Below, in pieces: positions 1 through 9,284 of a DNA stretch of 56,563 bases. Numbering within the stretch: position 1 is the stretch's first letter; each line of letters opens with the position of its first letter. A program made the position numbers and the translations under genes. Below the pieces are notes generated by a model. It was given only the letters and a program-made list of their open reading frames with translations. It ran no database searches and was not told the DNA's origin. The stretch is taken from contig CAMLIL010000031.1 in the NCBI GenBank assembly GCA_946480015.1, positions 1-56,563 of the forward strand, written 5' to 3'. The stretch is from an uncultured Oxalobacteraceae bacterium (GTDB lineage Bacteria > Pseudomonadota > Gammaproteobacteria > Burkholderiales > Burkholderiaceae).

Positions 1-75
1 CGCCGCCGTCACGGTGGCGCCCTCGCCCAAAGCTGTTTTCAGCGCGAGTTCAAGGACTTCGAGTTTTGTCGTCAT
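1..75 (-). CDS. nuoC: NADH-quinone oxidoreductase subunit C, N-terminal fragment
   Basis: Only the first 25 codons are inside the window; the gene runs off the left edge. The ATG is the complement of 73-75 and the reading starts MTTKLEVLELALKTALGEG. It follows nuoB by 8 nt in the same direction, the normal nuoA-nuoB-nuoC order, and that position is the main reason for the call. NuoC is part of the peripheral arm of respiratory complex I. The visible part carries no diagnostic motif. Confidence 0.8.
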   Translation of the reverse strand, partial: MTTKLEVLELALKTALGEGATVTAA

Positions 76-83
76 GGCTAGTC

Positions 84-560
84 TTAACGGGCGATGGTAT
101 TGGTACGCTTGATCTTGTTCTGCAGTTGCAGAATGCCGTACAGCAGCGCTTCAGCGGTCGGCGGGCAGCCGGGCACATACACGTCGACCGGCACGATGCG
201 GTCGCAGCCGCGCACCACCGAGTACGAATAGTGGTAGTAGCCGCCGCCGTTGGCGCAGGAACCCATGGAAATGACCCAGCGCGGCTCCGGCATCTGGTCG
301 TAGACCTTGCGCAGGGCCGGGGCCATCTTGTTGCACAGGGTGCCGGCCACGATCATCACGTCGGACTGACGCGGCGACGGACGGAACACCACGCCGAAGC
401 GGTCCATGTCGTAACGGGCCGCGCCCGTGTGCATCATTTCGACGGCGCAGCAGGCCAGGCCGAACGTCATCGGGAACATCGACCCGGTGCGCGCCCAGTT
501 GATCAGCTTATCGGCTGTGGTGGTAATGAAACCTTCGTTTAGTACGCCTTCAATTGACAT
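84..560 (-). CDS. nuoB: NADH-quinone oxidoreductase subunit B (cluster N2 subunit)
   Basis: 158 aa, full length for the family. NuoB carries the terminal 4Fe-4S cluster N2 that passes electrons to ubiquinone at the junction of the peripheral and membrane arms of complex I. The expected ligands are visible: tandem Cys37-Cys38 in [10 protein letters not shown], Cys102 in SMGSCANGG, and Cys132 in [13 protein letters not shown]. It lies 3 nt downstream of nuoA and 8 nt upstream of nuoC, so the genes are almost certainly co-transcribed. Confidence 0.97.
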   Translation of the reverse strand: MSIEGVLNEGFITTTADKLINWARTGSMFPMTFGLACCAVEMMHTGAARYDMDRFGVVFRPSPRQSDVMIVAGTLCNKMAPALRKVYDQMPEPRWVISMGSCANGGGYYHYSYSVVRGCDRIVPVDVYVPGCPPTAEALLYGILQLQNKIKRTNTIAR

Positions 561-563
561 GGC

Positions 564-923
564 TTATTCCCAATCAAGGGCACCTTTCTTCCAGATGTAC
601 CAGAAACCGACAATGAATTCAGCGATGAACATCATCATCGTGACAAAGCCTTGCCAGCCCAGTTCGCGCATGGAGACGCCCCATGGGAAAAAGAATGCCG
701 TTTCCAGATCAAACAAAATAAACAGGATGGCGACGAGGTAGTAACGCACGTCGAATTTCATGCGGGCGTCTTCGAAGGCCTCGAAGCCGCACTCGTAGGG
801 CGAGAGTTTTGCCGAATCCGGCTTATGGGGAGACAACAGATAGCCCAGTACCTGGGGCACGACGCCAACGCCGATGCCGACCAGGATGAACATCAACACG
901 GGGAAGTAATTCTCGAGGTTCAC
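564..923 (-). CDS. nuoA: NADH-quinone oxidoreductase subunit A
   Basis: 119 aa membrane subunit of complex I. Three hydrophobic helices are visible (about residues 8-30, 60-80 and 88-112), with the conserved loop signature [21 protein letters not shown] between the first two. The start is GTG (complement of 921-923), with only a weak ribosome binding site upstream. First gene of the nuo operon; the terminator behind tRNA-Leu separates it from the secG unit, so its promoter should lie within about 924-1033. Confidence 0.96.
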   Translation of the reverse strand: MNLENYFPVLMFILVGIGVGVVPQVLGYLLSPHKPDSAKLSPYECGFEAFEDARMKFDVRYYLVAILFILFDLETAFFFPWGVSMRELGWQGFVTMMMFIAEFIVGFWYIWKKGALDWE

Positions 924-1033
924 TTGATAGCCTATTTGAACGATCGGTTAATGAAACACTGCTTCGTTGCAGCGCCTTACCGTGTGTCACCTGGCTTGGA
1001 ACGTTACCAGGATCGCACGTCTGATCCTCGCAA

Positions 1034-1068
1034 AAAAGCCAGCTTAGGCGCAGCCCTTGCTGGCTTTT
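1034..1068 (-). terminator. Rho-independent terminator after tRNA-Leu
   Basis: Perfect 10-bp stem AAAAGCCAGC (1034-1043) with GCTGGCTTTT (1059-1068). Read on the minus strand it ends in a T tract. It sits just behind the 3' end of tRNA-Leu and should end the tpiA-secG-tRNA transcript before nuoA. Confidence 0.8.
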
Positions 1069-1075
1069 AATTTTT

Positions 1076-1160
1076 TGGTGCCGACGACGAGACTCGAACT
1101 CGTACAGCTTTCGCCACTACCCCCTCAAGATAGCGTGTCTACCAATTTCACCACGTCGGC
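1076..1160 (-). tRNA. tRNA-Leu(GAG)
   Basis: 85 nt on the minus strand, starting GCCGACGTGGTGAAATTGG and ending in an encoded CCA. The acceptor stem GCCGACG pairs with CGTCGGC. The D loop (GGTAGACACG), a long class II variable arm and the T arm (GAGTTCGAGTCTC) are all visible. The anticodon loop TTGAGGG sits between CTATC and GGTAG and gives anticodon GAG, reading CUC/CUU leucine codons. Its place between secG and nuoA is common in betaproteobacteria. Confidence 0.97.
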
Positions 1161-1298
1161 ATTGAGTCCGCTATTCTACATTGTTGATAGCACCTATTCA
1201 ATGCTAACTTGCGGACAAACAAGGATAAAACTTAAAAACTTTCGATATTTATGCGGTAAGTCAATACGTGCCTTGCCGCATCTGCTGCGAGGACAGTC

Positions 1299-1712
1299 TT
1301 ATTTCGGGATCTGGCCGGCTGGAGTGGCCGGTGCCGCCGGCGCGGGCGCCGCCGGGGCCGGTGCGGCCGGGGCCGCGCCAGGAATGGCGTTGGCACCGGT
1401 GGCAGGCGCGGCCGGCGCGGTTTTGGCCGGGGCCGGCACGTTGTCCATCACGCCGCCGCTGGCGGCCGGACGGCCGCTGGTGCCGAAATACGCCAGGCCC
1501 AGGGTGGAGGCAAAGAAGATCGCGGCGGCCAGGCCGGTCGACTTCGACATGAAGTTCGACGACCCGGTGGCACCGAACAGGCTGCCCGACGCGCCCGAAC
1601 CGAAGGCCGCACCCATGTCGGCGCCTTTGCCGTGCTGGAGCAGGACCAGGCCGATGATGACCAGTGCCGAGATCACCTGTACCACAACAACCAGATTGAA
1701 CAACGTGTTCAT
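1299..1712 (-). CDS. secG: Preprotein translocase subunit SecG
   Basis: 137 aa. SecG is the small membrane partner of SecYE in the protein export channel. Two hydrophobic helices (about residues 5-24 and 57-77) flank the family loop LLQHGKGADMGAAFGSGASG. The C-terminal 50 residues are a low-complexity Ala/Pro tail, longer than in E. coli SecG (110 aa) but common in betaproteobacteria. It lies downstream of tpiA and upstream of tRNA-Leu, the usual context. Confidence 0.95.
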   Translation of the reverse strand: MNTLFNLVVVVQVISALVIIGLVLLQHGKGADMGAAFGSGASGSLFGATGSSNFMSKSTGLAAAIFFASTLGLAYFGTSGRPAASGGVMDNVPAPAKTAPAAPATGANAIPGAAPAAPAPAAPAPAAPATPAGQIPK

Positions 1713-1763
1713 TGCTTATTCCATTCCATGTTTGACTGCATTGAAAATTCTGTTTTCCTACAC

Positions 1764-2516
1764 TTACCGGGGCGACGCGTGGGCGATGGCCACGAAATCG
1801 GCCGCTTTCAGGGCCGCTCCGCCGATCAGGCCGCCGTCGATATCCGGCTGCGCCAGTAATTCTGCGGCATTTTCAGGCTTCATGCTGCCGCCGTACAGAA
1901 TGCGCACTTCCTGCGCCGCCGGCGCATTGGCCGCCATTAGCTGGGCCCGCAGCTGCGCGTGCACTTCCTGCGCCATGGCCGGGGTGGCGGTCTTGCCGGT
2001 GCCGATCGCCCACACTGGCTCGTAAGCAACCACGATGCCGCCCAGGCGCTCGGGCGCCAGCACGCTCAGCAGCGCGGCCAGCTGGCCCGCCACCACGCTG
2101 GCGGTCTCACCCGCTTCACGCTGGGCCAGGGTTTCGCCGACGCAAACAATCGGGGTCATGCCGGCGTCCAGCGCGGCCAGCGCCTTGCCGGCCACCAGCT
2201 CGCTGCCTTCGGCGTGGTAGGCGCGGCGCTCGGAGTGGCCGACGATCACATACCTGCAGCCGAAATCGGCCAGCATGGAAGCGCAGACTTCCCCGGTGTA
2301 CGCTCCGCACGGCTGCGGCGAGACGTCCTGGGCGCCCCAGGCCACGCTGGAGCCGGCCAGCGCATCCTGGCATTGAAACAGATAGGGTGCCGGCACGCAC
2401 ACGGCGCACTCGGCGCGGCTGTTGTCCAGGCTGGCGGTAATGCCCGCCAGAAGGGTTGCGTTGGCCGCCCTGCTGCCGTTCATCTTCCAGTTGCCTACTA
2501 CAAGTTTGCGCCGCAT
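1764..2516 (-). CDS. tpiA: Triosephosphate isomerase
   Basis: 250 aa, a typical single-domain TIM barrel. It interconverts glyceraldehyde-3-phosphate and dihydroxyacetone phosphate in glycolysis and gluconeogenesis. All active-site elements are present: Asn9 and Lys11 in GNWKMNG, His94 in VIVGHSERR, Glu166 in [11 protein letters not shown], and a C-terminal phosphate-binding GGS (YGGSMKP). First gene of the tpiA-secG-tRNA-Leu unit. Confidence 0.97.
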   Translation of the reverse strand: MRRKLVVGNWKMNGSRAANATLLAGITASLDNSRAECAVCVPAPYLFQCQDALAGSSVAWGAQDVSPQPCGAYTGEVCASMLADFGCRYVIVGHSERRAYHAEGSELVAGKALAALDAGMTPIVCVGETLAQREAGETASVVAGQLAALLSVLAPERLGGIVVAYEPVWAIGTGKTATPAMAQEVHAQLRAQLMAANAPAAQEVRILYGGSMKPENAAELLAQPDIDGGLIGGAALKAADFVAIAHASPR

Positions 2517-2843
2517 AGGTATCCCGTCCGTATCAACCCGCCATTGTACCCTTGGGCGTCGAGCGTGGTCAAACTTGGTGCATGCCGTATTGGACCGACT
2601 TCTTCGGCCCGTCGACCGGAGCCCGCTTGACGGTATAGCGACGAACTGTCATGATCTTTTGGATAAGATTAAAAAAAGACAAACAATCAGAGTGTGCCAG
2701 TTGATTTTTCCCATGGTACGAGAGGTTGCCCCCCAATACCCTGCCTGTCGGCGCCACCACATCGCCGGCGCGCGCAGGGACACTCAGCGCCAGCTGCCCT
2801 GCCCGTGGTGGAGAAAAGGCTAGTCATAACGGGAAAATTGCCA
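2517..2843. other. Divergent intergenic region between tpiA and vgrG
   Basis: 327 nt without a convincing gene. It must hold the promoter of tpiA (leftward) and probably of the T6SS operon (rightward). An AT-richer patch around 2650-2690 is the likeliest promoter zone. The reading frame of vgrG is open across 2694-2843, but that part is compositionally unlike a VgrG N terminus. Confidence 0.5.
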
Positions 2844-5570
2844 ATGCAACCACACGACACACTTATTTCACTGACCGACGCCTATCGTTCAATCCGTTTG
2901 CGGCTGTGGACCGAGCAGGGGACGGTCAATGACCTGTTGCTTGTGAAGCAGGTCAGCGGCATGGAAGCCGTTTGTGGCAGCGTCGAATACACGCTCTTGT
3001 GCGTTGCCACCGGGACCGGGCTGCAGCTCAAGCAATTCATGGCCATGCCGGCAGAACTGCAGTTCGCCACCAGTACGCATGGCCTGCGTACGGTGTGCGG
3101 CATCGTCGATATCGCAGAGGCGGGCGAAGCCGATGCCGGCCTGGCCACATACCAGTTGACCGTGCGCGACGCGCTTTCGCTCATGGACAAGGGCTGCAAT
3201 ACCCGCATTTTCCGCCACATGAACGAAGTGGACATCACCGAGCGGATTCTGGCCGGTTGGTGCCGCGACAATCCTGTGCTTGCGCGCGCCTTCAATTTCG
3301 AACTGTGGCGACTCGCGTCAAGCTATCCGCCGCGCGAATTCACGATGCAGTACAAGGAGTCGGACTCCGCTTTCCTGCGCCGCCTGTGGAAACGGCGCGG
3401 CCTGGCCTGGTTTTTCCAGCCCACCGCCAACCGGACTGACAGCGACGCTCCGTCCCATACGCTGATCCTGTTCGACAAGGTCAGTTCGCTGGCCCAGAAC
3501 GCGGCGGGTACCGTGCGCTTTCACCGCGACGACGGCACCGAGCGTGCCGACAGTATCACCGCGTGGCATCCGGTGCGGCGCTTGAGTCCAGGAAGCGTCA
3601 CGCGCCAGAGTTGGGACTACAAGAGCGCCAGATTGAACCAGGTGAACATCATCAGTGTCAGCGCCCAAGGGATGCTGGGTAAACAATTCGCCGCAGGGCT
3701 GGACGACAGGCTGATCGACGTCCAGCACGCCGGCGACGACGCGGCCGACTATCGCGCCTTGGGCACGCTGCGCATGCTGCATCACGAATTCGCCGCCAAG
3801 TGCTGCCATGGCGAGGGCGGCGGGCGACAATGGGCTCCCGGCCAGTGGATCGAGGTCGCCGGCCATGCCGCGCTCGACCGCCATCCGGTGTCCGAGCGGC
3901 AGTTCGTGTTCACCGAACTGCGCATCGCCGCCGAGAACAACTTGCCGAAGACACTGAACGAGCGGGTAAACCGGCTGTTCCAGCTGAACCGCTGGAGCAC
4001 GGTCGACACCAGCGGCGGCGGCACGGCGGCCCTGGCGCAGGCGTGCGCCGAGCGCGACGGCCGCTACACGGTGCAGTTCACCTGCGTGCGGCGCGACGTT
4101 CCCATCGTGCCGCTCTACGACCCGCGCACCGACCTGCCGCGCACGCAGGAGGAGACCGCCGTCGTGGTCGGACCGGAAGGCGAATCGGTCTACTGCGACG
4201 AGTTGGGCCGGGTGCGGGTGCGCTTTCCCGGCTGTCGCGCCGAGGACGGCGACGGCGCGAATGCGGCATCCGCCCCGATCACCGTCCAGGATTCGGGCTG
4301 GGTGCTGGTGTCCAGCAGCTGGGCCGGTGCCGGTTTCGGCATTATCGCCCTGCCCCGGGTGGGGACGTTCGTCATCGTCTCTTTCCTTGGCGGCGATCCG
4401 GACAAACCGATTATTGTCAGCGCGGCCCATAGCGGCATCACGCCGCCGCCACGTTTCAGCCACGTCAGCAGCCTGCCCGGCGACCGCTACCTGTCGGGCA
4501 TCGTCAGCCGGGAAATCGGCGGCACCAGATCGAACCAGTTGCGCATCGACGACACCGCCGGGCAAATCAGCGTGCAACTTGCCAGCGACCACGCTGCCAG
4601 CCAACTGAACCTGGGGTGCCTGACACACCCGCGCAGCAACGGCACGGCAACGCCGCGCGGCGACGGGTTCGAGCTGGCCAGCGACGGCAACGGCAGCATT
4701 CGCGCGGCCAAGGCGCTGCTGATTTCGACATGGGGGCGGCTCAACGCCTGCGCCAACCAGCTTAGCGCGGAAGAGCACGTCGGCCTGCTGCGCGATTGCG
4801 CCGACCTGTTCCAATCGCTCGGCGAGGTCGCCTTGGCCAATCAGGCGCTGGCGACCGATGCCGCACCGCAGAGCGAACTGCGGGACGACCTCGCAGCCGC
4901 CGGCCCGGACGGCCAGGGCGGCAAGCCAACGCTGAGCGTCACGGCCCCGGCCGGCATCGCGTTCAGCACCCCCAAGACCATCGTCAGCTACGCCGGCGTG
5001 AACCTCGACACGGTGGCGCAGCAGCACATGCAGCTCACCAGCGGCCAGCGCTTCAGCCTCAACGCGGGCAAGGGAATTTCGCTGTTCTCGCATCACGACG
5101 GCATCAGGCAGATCGCGTACCACGGCAAATTCGTCATGCAAAGCCAGCACGACGACATGCAGATCGATGCGGCCCAGAACCTCAAGGTAACGGTCGGGCG
5201 CAGCCTGACCATCATGGCGCATGATGAAATTACTCTCATGGTCGGCGGCGGCGCATACATCAGACTCAAGGGCGCAAGCCCGGAAATCGGCGGCCCGGGG
5301 CCGCTGACGGTCAAGACCGATGGGCACCACTGGGACGGCCCGGCCAGCTCCAGCGCCGAGCTGCCCGTCTTCGGCGCAGGCGAACTCGGGCGCGTGCCGC
5401 GCCTGCTGCGCCCCACCGATGGGCAGCCCGTCGAGGGCATGCAACTGAAGGTCCAGCGTGACGGCGACGGCGCTGTGGCGGGCCGAAGCGACGGCGCCGG
5501 CGAGGGTGCCAGGATCGTCGTCGACCGCCTGCAGAAACTGAAGGCATTCTTTTTCGGGCCACGGTCCTGA
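2844..5570 (+). CDS. vgrG: Type VI secretion tip protein VgrG with DUF2345 extension
   Basis: 908 aa from the ATG at 2844, chosen because the VgrG-type sequence starts there (MQPHDTLISLTDAYRSIRLR); a GGGAAAA lies 6 nt upstream. VgrG trimers form the T6SS puncturing spike and carry effectors. The N-terminal gp27-like part (about residues 1-400) contains the family stretch around YTLLCVATGTGLQLKQF and LTVRDALSLM. The gp5-like OB region follows (about 420-540, with GWVLVSSSWAGAGFG and LPRVGTFVIVSFLGGDPDKP). The C-terminal 200 residues have the repetitive beta-helix character of DUF2345. No structural T6SS genes are nearby, so this is an orphan vgrG cargo operon with the next three genes. Confidence 0.93.
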   Translation: MQPHDTLISLTDAYRSIRLRLWTEQGTVNDLLLVKQVSGMEAVCGSVEYTLLCVATGTGLQLKQFMAMPAELQFATSTHGLRTVCGIVDIAEAGEADAGLATYQLTVRDALSLMDKGCNTRIFRHMNEVDITERILAGWCRDNPVLARAFNFELWRLASSYPPREFTMQYKESDSAFLRRLWKRRGLAWFFQPTANRTDSDAPSHTLILFDKVSSLAQNAAGTVRFHRDDGTERADSITAWHPVRRLSPGSVTRQSWDYKSARLNQVNIISVSAQGMLGKQFAAGLDDRLIDVQHAGDDAADYRALGTLRMLHHEFAAKCCHGEGGGRQWAPGQWIEVAGHAALDRHPVSERQFVFTELRIAAENNLPKTLNERVNRLFQLNRWSTVDTSGGGTAALAQACAERDGRYTVQFTCVRRDVPIVPLYDPRTDLPRTQEETAVVVGPEGESVYCDELGRVRVRFPGCRAEDGDGANAASAPITVQDSGWVLVSSSWAGAGFGIIALPRVGTFVIVSFLGGDPDKPIIVSAAHSGITPPPRFSHVSSLPGDRYLSGIVSREIGGTRSNQLRIDDTAGQISVQLASDHAASQLNLGCLTHPRSNGTATPRGDGFELASDGNGSIRAAKALLISTWGRLNACANQLSAEEHVGLLRDCADLFQSLGEVALANQALATDAAPQSELRDDLAAAGPDGQGGKPTLSVTAPAGIAFSTPKTIVSYAGVNLDTVAQQHMQLTSGQRFSLNAGKGISLFSHHDGIRQIAYHGKFVMQSQHDDMQIDAAQNLKVTVGRSLTIMAHDEITLMVGGGAYIRLKGASPEIGGPGPLTVKTDGHHWDGPASSSAELPVFGAGELGRVPRLLRPTDGQPVEGMQLKVQRDGDGAVAGRSDGAGEGARIVVDRLQKLKAFFFGPRS

Positions 5571-5594
5571 CCGTTTATCGCGCATGCAGACAAG

Positions 5595-7781
5595 ATGACC
5601 AATATCACCATCCCCAAGGCGCCTCCGTTTGTCAACCGAGACTCCGACCCCGGCGACGATCCGGGCCTAGTCCTGATCGGTTCGGCGCAGGGCGTTACGC
5701 TGCCCAACCACAGCCACCTCGACGTGCTGATGCAGTTGCCGCTGCCCGGCATCGTGATCTTCGTCCACGGCGTCAATTCCGATGGCGAATGGTACGGGCA
5801 AGCCGAGGACGGGCTGTGCAAGGGACTCAACGAGCGCCTCAGGCGGCGCAACGAGGACCTGGCATTTCCAACGCCGGCTGGCGGCCAGCTGAAGCCAGCG
5901 GCGTATATGCCGGACCTGACGGCGGACGGGTACATCAATCCCGAGCTGACGCCAAAAACGTTCATTGAGCGCGGCGATTCATTTTCCCCTGTAATCCATT
6001 TTCGCTGGGGGTACAAGGCCGGCGCCGAGGAACTGCAAAAGTACGGCAACGGCATCTACCTCAACGAGCAGAATTACTGGGGCGGCGGCCCGTTCGCCAA
6101 TGGCTGCACAGCCTTGCCCGACCTCTGGGGCCATGGCCTGTCGGATGACCTGTTCCTGTGGATGCACGTCCAGCATCTCAACCCGACCAACGACCGTAAC
6201 GTGTACTCCTGCCCTCCGCGGCCCTACTACGTGCTGGCCGCGCTGCGCCTGGCCAGGCTGGTGCAATCGATTCGCGCCAGGCAGGCCGACGTGCCGGTCA
6301 CCATCGTTTGCCACAGCCAGGGCAACATGATCGGCATGTGTGCCGCCTTCCTGGGCGACGCCATGCCGGACGTCACCGACGCGGCCGGCCACACGGGCCG
6401 CTGCGTGGCGGACAGCTACGTGCTTTGCAACGCCCCGTATAGCCTGGCGCAGTCCAATTTCACGGAAAACTTCACCCAGGGGCACATGACCGACAGGGAC
6501 GGCGGCACCGGGCGGCAGAGCGGGGCGGCGCGCATCAAGACCCTGGCGGCATTCTTCAAGATCGTCCACCGGCAGGCGCAGGCGCAAATGAGTCCCGAGC
6601 GCATCGACACGTTCATGGCCAATGCGGCGCGCGGCTTCACGGCGCGCGCGGATCTGGACGCCTACGGCTTGAACGGCGCCACTTACGGCCGTGTCACGCT
6701 CTACTGCAACCCGCACGACCAGGTGATTTCCTCGACCACGGTACAAGGCATCGGATGGCGCGGGCTGAGCGCGCGGGAAATCGCCGCCACGGGCGGGGGC
6801 GGCATCTTCACCCAGCGCGTGTTCGCGCAAGGCTTCGCGGTCGGCGTGGCAGGCCAATACCACTACTGGGAGAACCACTACAAGCGGCCCCAGCCCTACA
6901 GCCAGGCGTTCTGGTTCCCGGAATCGCTGACGGCACGGTACTCGGTCGCGAAGGGCCTCGATGCCAGCGGCGGCCTGGGCAAAGTGCTCACCGTAATGAC
7001 GGCGCCCCTGGCGATCGTTTCCGTCAAGCTGGCCGGCACGCGCATCAATGCCCTGCCGGACAAGGACTGGCAGGTGCCGCTGAACGCTCCCGATCTGCCG
7101 GCGCCCTTCCTGCCCGAGTCCCTGCGCTTCGGCCAGTCGAGCACGCAATTCGACCAGGGCTACGACGCGCCCGGCGAATCGCGCGACAAGGAGCGGGTGC
7201 GCGACGCCGACGATCCGTACGCCGGCGACCGGTCCACGTCCAAGGGCGGCAGCGACGCGGCCGCAGGTGACCGCGACAGTGAAGCGGCGCTGCGCTACGA
7301 GGACCACGCCCGCCTGCGCATGCAGGCCAGGCGCGAAGGACTCGCCAAGCAAGGCGAGCCGGTGGCGGAAGAAGACAATCTCGCCACCGCCAGCGCCGCG
7401 TACAAGGCATGGCGCGGCAACAAGATCAAGACCAATCTGGCCGATAACATCGACACCCACGCCACCGACCACTCGACCATCATGACCAACGCGATGCATG
7501 CGCAGAAGGCGCTTGCCTATGACGTGGCGATTGGCAATTGTCATTTGCTGGAGGAAGACTTGCACAAGATGAGGGTCGCGGCGGACTGGCGATTTTTGGA
7601 TGGCTTGGGTGACGACAATTCCAACAGCATCTATTTCGAATATTTCGATAGCGGAAAACTCAAGGGAAAGTCGCTTTTCGAGTGGGCACATCACGATGCC
7701 GAGGGCAAGATGCCGGGTACGATTACAGATGAGCGCGAGGATCGCGCGTCCAAGCACAAGCGCCATGGAGGAAGGCCATGA
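5595..7781 (+). CDS. T6SS lipase effector, Tle3-like (DUF3274-type)
   Basis: 728 aa, no signal peptide. An alpha/beta hydrolase core is visible: an early oxyanion-hole strand IVIFVHGVNSDGEW (about residue 55) and a nucleophile elbow VTIVCHSQGNMIG with Ser241. Tle3 phospholipases are loaded on VgrG and act on membranes of rival cells. The family is inferred from the large size, this core, the long charged C-terminal region and the neighbours (vgrG upstream, Tla3-like gene downstream by ATGA overlap, then PAAR), which mirror the Pseudomonas vgrG2b-tle3-tla3 locus. The canonical elbow is GxSxG; here the first Gly is Cys. No strong ribosome binding site is seen, so translation may be coupled to vgrG, 24 nt upstream. 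Confidence 0.8.
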   Translation: MTNITIPKAPPFVNRDSDPGDDPGLVLIGSAQGVTLPNHSHLDVLMQLPLPGIVIFVHGVNSDGEWYGQAEDGLCKGLNERLRRRNEDLAFPTPAGGQLKPAAYMPDLTADGYINPELTPKTFIERGDSFSPVIHFRWGYKAGAEELQKYGNGIYLNEQNYWGGGPFANGCTALPDLWGHGLSDDLFLWMHVQHLNPTNDRNVYSCPPRPYYVLAALRLARLVQSIRARQADVPVTIVCHSQGNMIGMCAAFLGDAMPDVTDAAGHTGRCVADSYVLCNAPYSLAQSNFTENFTQGHMTDRDGGTGRQSGAARIKTLAAFFKIVHRQAQAQMSPERIDTFMANAARGFTARADLDAYGLNGATYGRVTLYCNPHDQVISSTTVQGIGWRGLSAREIAATGGGGIFTQRVFAQGFAVGVAGQYHYWENHYKRPQPYSQAFWFPESLTARYSVAKGLDASGGLGKVLTVMTAPLAIVSVKLAGTRINALPDKDWQVPLNAPDLPAPFLPESLRFGQSSTQFDQGYDAPGESRDKERVRDADDPYAGDRSTSKGGSDAAAGDRDSEAALRYEDHARLRMQARREGLAKQGEPVAEEDNLATASAAYKAWRGNKIKTNLADNIDTHATDHSTIMTNAMHAQKALAYDVAIGNCHLLEEDLHKMRVAADWRFLDGLGDDNSNSIYFEYFDSGKLKGKSLFEWAHHDAEGKMPGTITDEREDRASKHKRHGGRP

Positions 7782-9253
7782 ACCGCCTGATATCGACCAC
7801 CCCGCGAAGGCTTGGATGGGCGATCCTGGCCCTCCTTCTCGGCTTTTTTGCCCTCGTCTGGATTACCCGCATGTCCGATACTGCAGCAAGACAAACCATG
7901 ACTGATGGAGACTTTATGATCCGCTTCTTCGCTGTTCCCGCACTGCTGGCCACCGGGGTATTTTGCCTGCTCACCGCGTGCGCCGCCAAGCCCCCCGTCC
8001 CGGCGGCAAACACCACAACGCCCGTCGCCGCCGAGCAGGCCAAGCCGTTCATGGCCCAGGTCGTCGGCGTGCAGTGGCTCAATCCGCTGCAACGGCGCGA
8101 CTATCCCACCGAATGGCAGTTGCTGTGGACCTTGGGCCTGGTGCGGCCGAACAAGGATGACGACATGGTGAAGGTTAAGCCGAAGAAATACTCAACGCTT
8201 CAAATGGTGGGCATGATCGCCGCTGGAAATGATGGTGAAGAAACCTTCAAGGGTTATCACCACAAGTACATGAGAAAGTTGACCAGCCTTTTCCGGGATA
8301 TTTATTTCTCGGATTCCCATTATTTCTATAATGCGCACTCGCTGGAAGACAAGTCGACCTGGCGAGAACTGGCCGGCATCCACGTCGAGTACGCACTGCC
8401 CGACGGCAAACTGGATCCTGTCGAAGCAGAAAATTTCACGAGGAACCGTATCATCGATTCCTTCGAGATCGGCAACGTCCACTTTCCCACGACATGGAGC
8501 CGCAACACTCCCCCCGATGTGCGCGTGACGATGGGCGGCCCCAATGCAGGTTTCACCTCCCTGTCGGCGGCGCTGGACTACCTGCAGGCGCACCCGAAGG
8601 AAACCGTGTGGGCGATGAACTGGGACGCGCCCAGCCGTCCGAAGGATGACCAGATCAACGAAAACATGGTCCTGCTGGTGCTGGCCGGGCCGGACTTCAA
8701 GACCGAGCGCGACGCGCTGGCATGGGTCGGTTATCCGGCCAGCAGATCGGTGGCCGGGTTCGAGGCCGCCAAGGGACGGCCGCCGCGCACCGTGCAGGCC
8801 TGGACCGCCGTCCTGGGCGCGGCCGCGCACAACGCGGGCAGGCAGGACACCGACATCGGCTACGTAATCCACGACGCCAACAACACGCTCGTCGACTCGT
8901 CCGAGCGCCTGGCCGGCCTGGCGCAGACGCTCACGAGCGAGCTGGTCGAATTCGACTTCATGAAGCAGGCGTTCAATACCCCGGCCCTGCTGGGCGAGAT
9001 GGGCGCCGGCACCGCCCTGACCAACGTCGCGCTGGGCATCGCCTACGCCAACCATTTCGGCAAGAACGTGCTGGTGGCGGGCACCAGCGACAACGCGCAC
9101 CTGACCGGCGTACTGGTCGTGCCGCCGGCCAAGGTGCGTCCGATCATCCCGGACGAACCGTGGTTCCGCGCGCGCGGGGAGAACAATGCGTATCTGATGT
9201 GGTGGGGCTTGCGCCACGACGCTCCGAAAAGCTCGCAGGGATATTCGAAATGA
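7778..9253 (+). CDS. Type VI lipase adaptor Tla3-like protein (DUF2875-type)
   Basis: 491 aa from ATG 7778, which has GGAGGAAGG just upstream and overlaps the Tle3 stop (ATGA). The C-terminal two thirds match the character of DUF2875/Tla3 proteins, which in Pseudomonas aeruginosa load Tle3 onto VgrG2b. The N terminus is odd: a transmembrane segment at about residues 13-30, then a second start (ATG 7916, GGAG 5 nt upstream) that begins a clean lipoprotein signal MIRFFAVPALLATG...LLTAC with the lipobox Cys at residue 68 of the long form. The gene could give a membrane-anchored form, a lipoprotein form or both. No other candidate immunity gene exists in the operon. Confidence 0.72.
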   Translation: MNRLISTTPRRLGWAILALLLGFFALVWITRMSDTAARQTMTDGDFMIRFFAVPALLATGVFCLLTACAAKPPVPAANTTTPVAAEQAKPFMAQVVGVQWLNPLQRRDYPTEWQLLWTLGLVRPNKDDDMVKVKPKKYSTLQMVGMIAAGNDGEETFKGYHHKYMRKLTSLFRDIYFSDSHYFYNAHSLEDKSTWRELAGIHVEYALPDGKLDPVEAENFTRNRIIDSFEIGNVHFPTTWSRNTPPDVRVTMGGPNAGFTSLSAALDYLQAHPKETVWAMNWDAPSRPKDDQINENMVLLVLAGPDFKTERDALAWVGYPASRSVAGFEAAKGRPPRTVQAWTAVLGAAAHNAGRQDTDIGYVIHDANNTLVDSSERLAGLAQTLTSELVEFDFMKQAFNTPALLGEMGAGTALTNVALGIAYANHFGKNVLVAGTSDNAHLTGVLVVPPAKVRPIIPDEPWFRARGENNAYLMWWGLRHDAPKSSQGYSK

Positions 9254-9284
9254 CGCCGGCCAAGGCGCGCCGGGAGGAACGCCC

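Noticed and set aside
2694..2843. N-terminal extension of VgrG
   Set aside because: The extra 50 residues are unlike VgrG N termini and the ATG at 2844 fits the family.
3318..5585. Minus-strand open frame of 755 codons
   Set aside because: Antisense to vgrG, with no recognisable domain.
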